The notes below the pieces were generated by a model, which was not told the origin of the DNA, did not search any database, and was given only the letters and a program-made list of their open reading frames with translations. From assembly GCA_947176875.1 (NCBI GenBank), contig CAMWSI010000031.1, positions 1 to 7,992 on the forward strand: a stretch of DNA of 7,992 bases. Reading direction: 5' to 3'. This DNA comes from an uncultured Bacteroidales bacterium. GTDB taxonomy: Bacteria; Bacteroidota; Bacteroidia; Bacteroidales; P3. Below, one piece after another: positions 1 through 6,838 of the stretch; position 1 is the first letter of the stretch, and the number at the start of each line of letters is the position of its first letter. The position numbers and the translations under genes are program-made.

Positions 1-1
1 C

Positions 2-1114
2 TATAAGAACGGCATGGGCGTCGGCATTCCCGGCACCGACAAGGTGGGGTTGCCGATTGCTTCGGCCCTGGGCGCCATTGCCGGCCGTTCCGAAAAAGAA
101 CTGGAAGTGTTGGCCGACGTACAGCCGCAGCATGTGGAAGCGGCGCAGAAATATATGGACGAAGGCCGCGTCAATATCAAAATCGCCGAAAACTGCGACA
201 AACTGTACGTAAAGGCTTCCGCCTTTGCGGGGCAGGATTGTTGCACGGTGGAAATCGTGGGCGCGCACACGAACATCGTGGCCGTGACACTCAACGGCCA
301 CGATGTTTTCCGCAAGGAACACGTAGCCGAACAGACGCAGGGCGATGAAGACTACAATACGACCATAGATGAAATTTTTGAGTTCGCCAAGACGCAACCG
401 CTCGAAGACATCCGCTATATCTTAGATGCGGCCATGGTCAATAAGGAACTCTCCGACTACGGTCTGGTACACCGCAGCGGCATGGGCATAGGCGCCACAT
501 TGCTCTCTTGGATCAACCGCCGCAAACTGACCGACGATTTCAGCAACTATGCCATGGCGCTGACCGCGGCGGCCTCGGACGCCCGCATGTCGGGCGCATT
601 GCTACCGGCCATGAGCAACTCCGGCAGCGGCAACCAGGGCATCACGGCCATGATGCCGGTTTTAGCCGTAGCCGAAAAAGTGGGATCCAACGAGGAAGAT
701 ATTATCCGGGCGTTGATTCTCAGCAACCTGACGGCCATCCATATCAAACACGGTTTCGGCCGCTTGTCCGCAGCCTGCGGCTGCGTCGTGGCCTCCACGG
801 GCGCGGCGTGCGGCGTGTGTTACCTGCTGGGCGGCAACCTCGCGCAAATCAAGAACGCCATCAAGAACATGATCGGCAACCTGACCGGCATGGTCTGCGA
901 CGGAGCCAAATTAGGCTGCGCACTCAAAGTGGCCTCCGGTACGAGCGCCGCGCTACAGGCGGCCATCCTCGCGCTGGAAGGCGTGGGCGTTCCGGGCAGC
1001 AACGGCATCATCGAAGACGATGTGGAAAACACGATCCGCAACATCGGCACCATCGCAAACGAAGCGATGAACGAAGCCGACCGCGTGATTCTGAACATCA
1101 TGCTGTCGAAATAA
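2..1114 (+). CDS. cyuA: L-cysteine desulfidase / UPF0597 (CyuA/YhaM) family protein, 5'-truncated by window edge
   Basis: This is a member of the CyuA (formerly YhaM) family, once called serine dehydratase alpha-like. Characterised members are cytoplasmic Fe-S enzymes that split L-cysteine into sulfide, pyruvate and ammonia. The frame is open to the left edge (YKNGMGVGIPGTDKVG), matching an internal family segment, so roughly 60 N-terminal residues are missing, including the family's LGCTEP cysteine. The ATG at 14 is internal and is not the real start. Counting from that Met, visible hallmarks are IVGAHTNIV (81-89), SDARMSGALLPAMSNSGSGN (188-207) and GMVCDGAKLGCALK (292-305). Cys295 and Cys302 are candidate cluster ligands. 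Further cysteines lie at 255, 257, 266 and 269. The C-terminus (DRVILNIMLSK) ends where E. coli YhaM does. The gene converges on the S41 protease gene and ends at a strong terminator. Family assignment is confident. Cysteine rather than serine as substrate is inferred from homologues. Confidence 0.93.
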   Translation, partial: YKNGMGVGIPGTDKVGLPIASALGAIAGRSEKELEVLADVQPQHVEAAQKYMDEGRVNIKIAENCDKLYVKASAFAGQDCCTVEIVGAHTNIVAVTLNGHDVFRKEHVAEQTQGDEDYNTTIDEIFEFAKTQPLEDIRYILDAAMVNKELSDYGLVHRSGMGIGATLLSWINRRKLTDDFSNYAMALTAAASDARMSGALLPAMSNSGSGNQGITAMMPVLAVAEKVGSNEEDIIRALILSNLTAIHIKHGFGRLSAACGCVVASTGAACGVCYLLGGNLAQIKNAIKNMIGNLTGMVCDGAKLGCALKVASGTSAALQAAILALEGVGVPGSNGIIEDDVENTIRNIGTIANEAMNEADRVILNIMLSK

Positions 1115-1134
1115 AGCGGTTCGGAACCGGCAGA

Positions 1135-1172
1135 CATAAAAAAAGCGGCCACATGCGGCCGCTTTTTTTATG
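1135..1172. terminator. Bidirectional rho-independent terminator
   Basis: A perfect inverted repeat has arms at 1135-1150 and 1157-1172, 16 bp each, with the 6-nt loop ACATGC. The GC core (GCGGCC/GGCCGC) is flanked by seven A's on the left and seven T's on the right, so each strand reads as a GC stem followed by a U-tract. It begins 21 nt after the stop of the cysteine desulfidase gene (+) and lies 14 nt past the stop of the S41 protease gene (-). It can therefore end both converging transcripts. The rest of the 71-bp gap shows nothing else. Confidence 0.93.
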
Positions 1173-1185
1173 ACACGATACGAAC

Positions 1186-2808
1186 TTACATCGTATGCAG
1201 TTCCCGCATCGCCGCACGGTAATCGTCATCGGTCGGCAGATAGACGGGATAGAACCCGAGGTCGTCATACACATCGCGGCCGATATAGGCTTTCAACGTC
1301 TGTTGCATCTTATCCCGATTGGCGGCAATACTGCGTGTATCGCGTTTCACGCCCCGCCGTTCGGCATAGCGCAGAAAATCCTCAAACAGACCGGCATCCA
1401 CCTTGAATCCGGCCACAAAATCGGCCGCCGTCGGATAACGGCTCTGCAAGGCTTCGCGATGCTTGTCGGCATAGTCGAACGAAAACTGGAAAAACAATCC
1501 CTTTCGGCTCAATTCATTCCAATAGACATAGGTGTCGCTTGTCTTATAAGGCACGTTCACATCCGGCATGATACCGCCTCCGCCATATACGACACGGTGT
1601 TCCTTCAACGTATAATACCGCACCGTATCGCCGTGCCGCGTCGAATCGCCGCCCGTCATCTCGCCGCTCGCGTAGCGGCGCAGCAAATCGGCTTCGTAAT
1701 CCTCGTTATCGCCGGAAGTGTAAGGCTTCTGTATGCTGCGCCCCGAAGGCGTATGATAACGCGCCACCGTCAAACGCACGGCGCTGCCATCTACAAGCGC
1801 CATCTGTTCCTGCACCAACCCCTTGCCGAACGTCCGGCGGCCGACGATACGGGCCCGGTCGTTGTCCTGCATCGCTCCGGCGAATATCTCCGAAGCGGAG
1901 GCGGACCATTCGTCCACAAGCACGACGAGCGGCAGGTCGCGATACTTACCGCGCCCCGTCGCCTTGATACGGGTTCTCGACCGATGCTCCCCTTCCGTAT
2001 AGACAATCAAATCGCCTTTCTCCAAAAACATATCGGCCATTTCTATACAACTGCCCAACAATCCGCCGCCGTTGGCCCTTAGATCCACTATCAAACCTTT
2101 CATGCCTTGCCGCTGCAAATCGGCCAAAGCCGCCCCGAATTCCTCGGCCGTCGTACGCGTAAACTTGCTTACCTTGACATAGCCCACGGCCGGATCGGCC
2201 ATGAAATGCACGTCCACACTGTAAGACGGAATCACGTCGCGCTCCACCGTCACATAGACAAGTTCGGCGGACGGCCGCCGCAACAATCCCAAACGGACTT
2301 TGCTGCCACGCGGTCCTTTAAGCTGTTTCATAACGGCATCCGTACCCAAACCTTTGCCGGCTATATTGGCCGTATCCACTTCCATGATGCGGTCGCCCGG
2401 CAATACGCCCGCCCGTTCGCTCGGACCTCCCGAAACCGGCATGATGACCACCACCGTATCTTCTATCATACGGAACTGTACGCCTATCCCCTCGAAATTC
2501 CCTTCTATTTCCTCTTCCGCTTTTGAAAAATCGGAAGCGGGAATATAGACCGAATGCGGGTCCAGCTGCGCCACCATCGCCTGCAACGAGACATCCGTCA
2601 GCCGGACGACATCGACCGTATCCACATAATTGTCCTTGATGGCATGGAGCACCGTCTCCACCTTGCCTTTTCCGGTGCCCATCGGCAGGCGTCCCGCCTT
2701 ACGCGCCACATACATATTCAAACGTATCCCTATGAGTATGCCTATCATAAGGAAAAGGGCCAGCATGACCCAAGAAGTTCTTGAAGATTGTTTTTCAGCC
2801 ATAGCCAT
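1186..2808 (-). CDS. Membrane-anchored S41 carboxy-terminal processing protease (CtpA/Prc family)
   Basis: This is a serine protease of family S41 that cuts proteins near their C-termini, acting outside the inner membrane. In the 540-aa form, a short basic N-terminus precedes one membrane segment at about 11-33, with no clear cleavage site, so it is probably an N-terminal anchor. LDPHSVYIP lies at 82-90, NFEGIGVQF at 104-112, a PDZ domain at about 103-180 and the protease core at about 207-365. The catalytic Ser304 sits in WSASASEIFAGAMQD with Asp315, then Lys329 and Gln333 in TFGKGLVQ. The Ser-to-Lys distance of 25 equals that of E. coli Prc Ser430/Lys455. About 170 C-terminal residues follow the core, usual for Bacteroidota members. 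The start was set at the ATG at 2808. The frame extends to a GTG at 2883 inside the upstream gene, but that adds a non-family stretch (MWPNNKEIERTEG) and would cross a terminator-like hairpin. An ATG at 2802 is also possible. It is third in the gyrA-TPR-protease unit. Confidence 0.95.
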   Translation of the reverse strand: MAMAEKQSSRTSWVMLALFLMIGILIGIRLNMYVARKAGRLPMGTGKGKVETVLHAIKDNYVDTVDVVRLTDVSLQAMVAQLDPHSVYIPASDFSKAEEEIEGNFEGIGVQFRMIEDTVVVIMPVSGGPSERAGVLPGDRIMEVDTANIAGKGLGTDAVMKQLKGPRGSKVRLGLLRRPSAELVYVTVERDVIPSYSVDVHFMADPAVGYVKVSKFTRTTAEEFGAALADLQRQGMKGLIVDLRANGGGLLGSCIEMADMFLEKGDLIVYTEGEHRSRTRIKATGRGKYRDLPLVVLVDEWSASASEIFAGAMQDNDRARIVGRRTFGKGLVQEQMALVDGSAVRLTVARYHTPSGRSIQKPYTSGDNEDYEADLLRRYASGEMTGGDSTRHGDTVRYYTLKEHRVVYGGGGIMPDVNVPYKTSDTYVYWNELSRKGLFFQFSFDYADKHREALQSRYPTAADFVAGFKVDAGLFEDFLRYAERRGVKRDTRSIAANRDKMQQTLKAYIGRDVYDDLGFYPVYLPTDDDYRAAMRELHTM

Positions 2809-2809
2809 T

Positions 2810-2850
2810 AAAAAAAGACCCCGGCGCCATAGACGGACCCCGAGGCCTTC
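2810..2850 (-). terminator. Possible rho-independent terminator or attenuator between the TPR gene and the S41 protease gene
   Basis: Read on the - strand, GGCCUCG (2847-2841) can pair with CGGGGUC (2823-2817), including two G-U pairs, around a loop of about 17 nt. Seven U's follow at 2816-2810. AA/UU pairing can extend the base. The U-tract ends one base before the preferred protease ATG at 2808. The stem is imperfect and the loop large, so it is a weaker candidate than the 1135-1172 hairpin. It would end or reduce gyrA-TPR transcription ahead of the protease. No good TAnnTTTG promoter is visible in the gap, which favours partial read-through. Confidence 0.4.
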
Positions 2851-2869
2851 GGTTCTTTCTATTTCCTTA

Positions 2870-4033
2870 TTATTCGGCCACACCCGTCAAGGCATCCACA
2901 CGCGCCTTGATTTCGTTGGCCTTATCCATTTGGTTCAATTGAATGTAAATCCCTCTCAACGTATTCAACGCATCCACATTGTTCGGCTGAGCCGTCACGA
3001 TTTTCTCCAAATACGGAATCGACTGCTCGAACAGCGTGTTGGCCTGAGCCGACAACGCGTCGTATTCGGCTGTGGCGTCCAACGGCAAATTACGCGCCTG
3101 ATTCTGGATATCAATGCCCTGATTTACATAGAACGCACCGAGGTTATAAATGGCCTCGGCATAGTCGGGATTCAATTCCAACGCTTTTTTATAAGCCTCT
3201 TCGGCTTTCTCGCTCTGCTTACTGTTTTCGTAAGCCACGCCCATGGCCAGATAGAGGAACGGATCCGTCGGCCATTTTTCCAAAGCCTTGTTCAAGATCG
3301 TTTCGGCGTGTTCGTTGTCACCGAGGTTCAGCATGATGCCGACCGCCGTGACATAAGCCGTCGAATCGGTCGAGAAACGTTCCACCAGCAAATCCATAAG
3401 CGGTGCCACTTCGGCTTTGCGATCCATGCGGACATAGACATCGGCCAGACCGTTGTAAATCCCCATCATCGGATAGGCGCCGGCCACGAGCGAACCGTAA
3501 TATTCAGCCGCCTTTTCGAGCTGATTGTCATTGGCGGCGCAAAGCGCGATATTGAACATGGAAGCCGAGTCGGCCTCGCCCATCATCTGCGTCACAGCCA
3601 ACGATTTCTCGAAATCGAGCGTCGCCGCGCCGAACTCGCCGGCCGAAAACGCTTCGGTACCCATATCGTAGAACGCGGCGGCCAGATTCGGCAATTTAAG
3701 CGCCAAAATCGTATGCGTCTTTTCCGAAGGATCCAACTCCATGGCTTTCTTATACGACTCCAAAGCCTTGTCGGCCGGATTCTCGTATTTTCTCGCAAAG
3801 AACGGATTCAAAGCCACAGCCGTATAGACATCGCCGCGCACCATCCACGTATTGCTCAACGACATCGTTTCCGGATTCTGGATGGCGGCCTCTATGTTTT
3901 CGACGCCCATGTCCAATTTGCCGGAATTAATGCTTTTCAACGCGGCGTTCACCGCTTTCTTCTGGGCAAAAACATTGCCCGCCATGCCGAGAGACAGTGC
4001 CAACACCGCTACGGCCGCTACTATTTTTTTCAT
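2870..4033 (-). CDS. Exported tetratricopeptide-repeat (TPR) protein
   Basis: This 387-aa protein has a classical Sec signal peptide: MKK, a hydrophobic run, then a predicted cut after residue 23 (GNVFA|QKK). There is no lipobox cysteine, so it should be a soluble periplasmic protein rather than a lipoprotein. The mature part is a stack of helical TPR repeats. The clearest covers about 257-291 (YLAMGVAYENSKQSEKAEEA, then KKALELNPD). Further repeats lie at about 86-101, 117-150, 190-255, 292-310 and 333-384. TPRs are protein-binding scaffolds, and no catalytic domain is present. The gene starts 22 nt after the gyrA stop, too close for an obvious separate promoter, so co-transcription with gyrA is likely. 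An S41 protease gene follows. Homologous TPR genes beside gyrA are, as I recall, common in Bacteroidales. Its partner is unknown. A role as an adaptor for the neighbouring protease is inference from NlpI-Prc and LbcA-CtpA. Confidence 0.9.
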   Translation of the reverse strand: MKKIVAAVAVLALSLGMAGNVFAQKKAVNAALKSINSGKLDMGVENIEAAIQNPETMSLSNTWMVRGDVYTAVALNPFFARKYENPADKALESYKKAMELDPSEKTHTILALKLPNLAAAFYDMGTEAFSAGEFGAATLDFEKSLAVTQMMGEADSASMFNIALCAANDNQLEKAAEYYGSLVAGAYPMMGIYNGLADVYVRMDRKAEVAPLMDLLVERFSTDSTAYVTAVGIMLNLGDNEHAETILNKALEKWPTDPFLYLAMGVAYENSKQSEKAEEAYKKALELNPDYAEAIYNLGAFYVNQGIDIQNQARNLPLDATAEYDALSAQANTLFEQSIPYLEKIVTAQPNNVDALNTLRGIYIQLNQMDKANEIKARVDALTGVAE

Positions 4034-4055
4034 ATTTAATTATGGGTTTTATTCG

Positions 4056-6641
4056 TTAAACTGTCTGGTTTTCTTCTTGCGGAGCGGAAGAAGCCTCTTC
4101 CGTCCGATCCGTATCGGCCGTCATATCCGTTCCAACCGTCGGTTCCGCATCGGGTGCCATGTCCGTACCGTCCATCGGTTCTTCTTCCTCCGGCTCCATT
4201 TCCACGCGCGTCACGGAGGCTATCGCATCCTTGCCGCGCAAGTCGATGAGCTTGACGCCCTGCGTGGCGCGGCCCACAACCCGCAGGTCTTTGACGGCCG
4301 TCCGCAGGATAATGCCCGACTTGTTGATAATCATCAAGTCGTTGGCATCGGTCACATCCTTGATGGCGATGAGCGGCCCCGTTTTGTCGGTAATCTGCAA
4401 CGTCTTGACGCCCTTTCCGCCGCGGTTCGTCTCGCGGTAATCCTCAAATTTGGAACGCTTGCCGAAGCCTTTTTCGGAAACGACCAGAATGTCGGTCTCC
4501 GGATCCTCAATGCAAATCATGCCGACCACCTCGTCGGTTTCGCCGCCCAACGAGACGCCGCGCACGCCGGAAGAGACACGGCCCATCGCCCGCACCTTGT
4601 CTTCGGGGAAACGGATGGCCTTGCCCTCGCGCGTGGCCATCATGATGACGGCCGAACCCGACGTCAGTCTGGCTTCCAGCAACTGGTCTCCCTCGCGTAT
4701 CGTCACGGCGTTGATACCGTTCTGACGCGGACGCGAGTAAGCCTCCAACGACGTCTTCTTTATAACGCCCCGCTTCGTACACAGGACGATATAGTTATTG
4801 TTGATGTATTCCTCATTCTTGAGGTCCTTGACGTTGATGTACGCCATGACCTTGTCGTCGGAAGCGATATTGATGACGTTTTGGATCGCGCGTCCCTTGG
4901 ACTGACGCGTCCCTTCGGGAATGTCGAACACCCGCATCCAATAACAGCGTCCCTTCTCCGTAAAGAACAGCATATAATTGTGCATCGAAGCCACGAATAC
5001 GTGTTCGAGGAAATCCTCGCTGCGGACATCGGAGCCTTTCATGCCCTTTCCGCCTCTGGTCTGACAGCGGTATTCGCTCAATGGCGTACGTTTGATATAC
5101 CCCAGACGCGAAATCGTGATGACCATGTCGTCGTCGGGGATCGTGTCTTCGATACGGAAGTCCGCCGAAGCATAGACGATACGCGAACGCCGTTCGTCGC
5201 CATACTTCTCCTTCATCTCCAACGTCTCGGCCTTGATGACGTCCATACGCATCTTTTCGTCCGAAAGCAACGCCCTGCAATGCGCGATAAACGCTTCCAA
5301 CTCCGCATACTCCTGCTGGATTTTCTCGCGTTCCAAGCCCGTCAGCTGCCCCAGACGCATTTCGACGATCGCCTTGGCCTGCGGCTCGCTGAGTTGGAAG
5401 TTTTCCATCAAGGCCGTCTTGGCGATATCCACGGTCTTGGAGTTGCGGATAAGGCGGATCACCTCGTCCATGTGATCCAACGCCACCAGCAAGCCTTCAA
5501 GGATGTGGGCGCGTTTCTCGGCCGCCGCCAATTCGTAGCGCGTACGGCGCACCACGACGTCGTGGCGGTGTTCCACATAATAGCGGATCAAATCCCGCAG
5601 GTTCAAAAGGCGCGGACGTCCGTGTACGAGCGCGATGTTATTGACGCTGAAAGAAGACTGGAGGGAAGTCAGCTGGTACAGTTTGTTGAGCACGACATTG
5701 GGTACCGCCTCGCGTTTGAGTTCAAACACAATGCGCAAGCCGTTGCGGTCGGACTCATCCCGTATATCGCTGATACCCTCTATTTTCTTTTCATTCACCA
5801 AATCGGCGATTTTCTTGATCATCTCCGACTTGTTGATCTGGTATGGAATCGAACTGACGATGATATGGCTGCGGCCGTTGTCGTCGGTTTCTATCGCGGC
5901 TTCGCCCCGCATCACGATCCGCCCCATGCCGGTCAGGAACGCGTCCCGCACGCCGTCGTAACCGTAAATGACGCCACCCGTCGGGAAGTCGGGCGCCTTG
6001 ACATACTGCATGAGTTCTTCGGCCGTAATATCATGGTTGTCGATATAAGCCACGATGCCGTCGCAGACTTCCGAAAGATTGTGGGGCGCCATATTCGTGG
6101 CCATACCCACCGCGATACCGGCCGCGCCGTTCACCAACAGGTTAGGGATTTTACAAGGCAATACCGTCGGTTCCTTCAACGAATCGTCGAAGTTGTTCTG
6201 CATATCGACGGTTTCCTTTTCGATATCGGCCATGAGTTCCTCGGCCAGCTTGCACATCCGGGCCTCCGTATAACGCATGGCCGCGGGCGGATCCTGGTCG
6301 ATGGAGCCGAAGTTACCCTGCCCGTCCACCAGCGGATAGCGCATCGACCAGTCCTGGGCCATACGCACGAGTGCGCCGTAAACGGAACCATCGCCGTGCG
6401 GGTGATACTTACCCAACACGTCCCCCACGATTCTCGCCGATTTCTTATACGGATTGCGGGAGGTGATACCATTTTCGTTCATCGAGAAGAGAATACGCCG
6501 GTGGACCGGCTTCATCCCGTCCCGGACATCCGGCAAGGCCCGCGCAACGATAACCGACATAGAATAATCTATATAGGCCGATTGCATCTGTTGCTCGATA
6601 TTGACCTGCACGATGCGTCCTGTTTCTTTCATTCCTTCCAT
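4056..6641 (-). CDS. gyrA: DNA gyrase subunit A
   Basis: GyrA is the DNA-cleaving and wrapping subunit of gyrase (A2B2), which introduces negative supercoils using ATP. The protein has 861 aa, close to the usual 820-880. The N-terminal breakage-reunion domain shows [20 protein letters not shown] (21-40), KPVHRRIL (44-51) and the active-site Tyr124 in [10 protein letters not shown]. The C-terminal beta-pinwheel starts near 490. Its GyrA box reads QTRGGKG (527-533), which identifies gyrase rather than ParC although the second position is Thr instead of Arg/Lys. A second box-like NRGGKG lies at 739-744. Residues 816-861 form an acidic tail with GTDM repeated. In the quinolone region, [10 protein letters not shown] (80-89) has Gly85 and Gly89 where E. 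coli has Ser83 and Asp87. A second in-frame ATG at 6632 (Met4) is possible. The first is preferred because an A/T-rich leader precedes it. It heads the gyrA-TPR-protease unit and diverges from clpC. Confidence 0.98.
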   Translation of the reverse strand: MEGMKETGRIVQVNIEQQMQSAYIDYSMSVIVARALPDVRDGMKPVHRRILFSMNENGITSRNPYKKSARIVGDVLGKYHPHGDGSVYGALVRMAQDWSMRYPLVDGQGNFGSIDQDPPAAMRYTEARMCKLAEELMADIEKETVDMQNNFDDSLKEPTVLPCKIPNLLVNGAAGIAVGMATNMAPHNLSEVCDGIVAYIDNHDITAEELMQYVKAPDFPTGGVIYGYDGVRDAFLTGMGRIVMRGEAAIETDDNGRSHIIVSSIPYQINKSEMIKKIADLVNEKKIEGISDIRDESDRNGLRIVFELKREAVPNVVLNKLYQLTSLQSSFSVNNIALVHGRPRLLNLRDLIRYYVEHRHDVVVRRTRYELAAAEKRAHILEGLLVALDHMDEVIRLIRNSKTVDIAKTALMENFQLSEPQAKAIVEMRLGQLTGLEREKIQQEYAELEAFIAHCRALLSDEKMRMDVIKAETLEMKEKYGDERRSRIVYASADFRIEDTIPDDDMVITISRLGYIKRTPLSEYRCQTRGGKGMKGSDVRSEDFLEHVFVASMHNYMLFFTEKGRCYWMRVFDIPEGTRQSKGRAIQNVINIASDDKVMAYINVKDLKNEEYINNNYIVLCTKRGVIKKTSLEAYSRPRQNGINAVTIREGDQLLEARLTSGSAVIMMATREGKAIRFPEDKVRAMGRVSSGVRGVSLGGETDEVVGMICIEDPETDILVVSEKGFGKRSKFEDYRETNRGGKGVKTLQITDKTGPLIAIKDVTDANDLMIINKSGIILRTAVKDLRVVGRATQGVKLIDLRGKDAIASVTRVEMEPEEEEPMDGTDMAPDAEPTVGTDMTADTDRTEEASSAPQEENQTV

Positions 6642-6694
6642 GTAAAATATAACTCTTTATTTCACAGAAACTTATTATCCCTGCATAAAACATA

Positions 6695-6725
6695 CGAAAT
6701 TAGTAAAAAAAAGAGAAAAAAACAA
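6695..6725 (-). promoter_or_regulatory. Candidate Bacteroidota-type promoter for the gyrA unit
   Basis: Reading the - strand, a TTG (-33 element, 6725-6723) is followed after 20 nt by TAATTTCG (-7 element, 6702-6695). The Bacteroidota sigma-ABfr consensus is TTTG, about 19-21 nt, then TAnnTTTG, so the -7 box has one mismatch and the spacing fits. Its downstream edge is about 53 nt from the gyrA ATG. The spacer is a T-rich run. The assignment rests on pattern only. Confidence 0.5.
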
Positions 6726-6751
6726 GCGTCGGTTTTATTAAGGAATCCGGC

Positions 6752-6782
6752 TTTTAATTTAACTTTTTTACCCCTATCTTTG
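6752..6782 (+). promoter_or_regulatory. Candidate Bacteroidota-type promoter for clpC
   Basis: TATCTTTG at 6775-6782 is a perfect match to the TAnnTTTG -7 consensus. The -33 element is poor: TTTTA at 6752-6756, with an 18-nt spacer of A/T-rich sequence. Transcription would start near 6788-6792, giving a leader of about 50 nt before the clpC ATG at 6839. With the gyrA promoter on the other strand, the two upstream edges are only about 26 bp apart. I see no obvious CIRCE or other heat-shock operator in the 197-bp gap. Confidence 0.6.
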
Positions 6783-6815
6783 TCCGTTTTATTGATTATT
6801 GAACCCTATTTTCCC

Positions 6816-6831
6816 ATCCGTCGGAACGGAT
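6816..6831 (+). other. Small hairpin in the clpC leader, just before the start codon
   Basis: ATCCGT (6816-6821) and ACGGAT (6826-6831) form a perfect 6-bp stem with a CGGA loop. The stem ends 7 nt before the clpC ATG. In a Bacteroidota mRNA, where unstructured A/T-rich leaders favour initiation, it could lower translation or act as a protein or temperature-sensitive site. A stem this short can also occur by chance. Confidence 0.35.
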
Positions 6832-6838
6832 CACGCTT

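Noticed and set aside
14..16. ATG at 14 as the true start of the first gene
   Set aside because: The frame is open to the left edge and the residues before it (YKNG) match the interior of CyuA/YhaM, so the gene begins outside the window.
508..1173. Overlapping + strand frame inside the cysteine desulfidase gene
   Set aside because: It is a +1-type shadow of a clearly recognised protein, Arg/Gly/His-rich, with no family features.
2881..2883. GTG at 2883 as start of the S41 protease
   Set aside because: It overlaps the TPR gene end, adds 25 residues unlike S41 proteins, and places a terminator-like hairpin inside the coding region. The ATG at 2808 gives a normal short N-terminus before the membrane anchor.
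6703..6722. A-rich run between gyrA and clpC as a terminator or replication element
   Set aside because: No GC stem precedes it, and no gene ends here. It fits the spacer of the gyrA promoter candidate.
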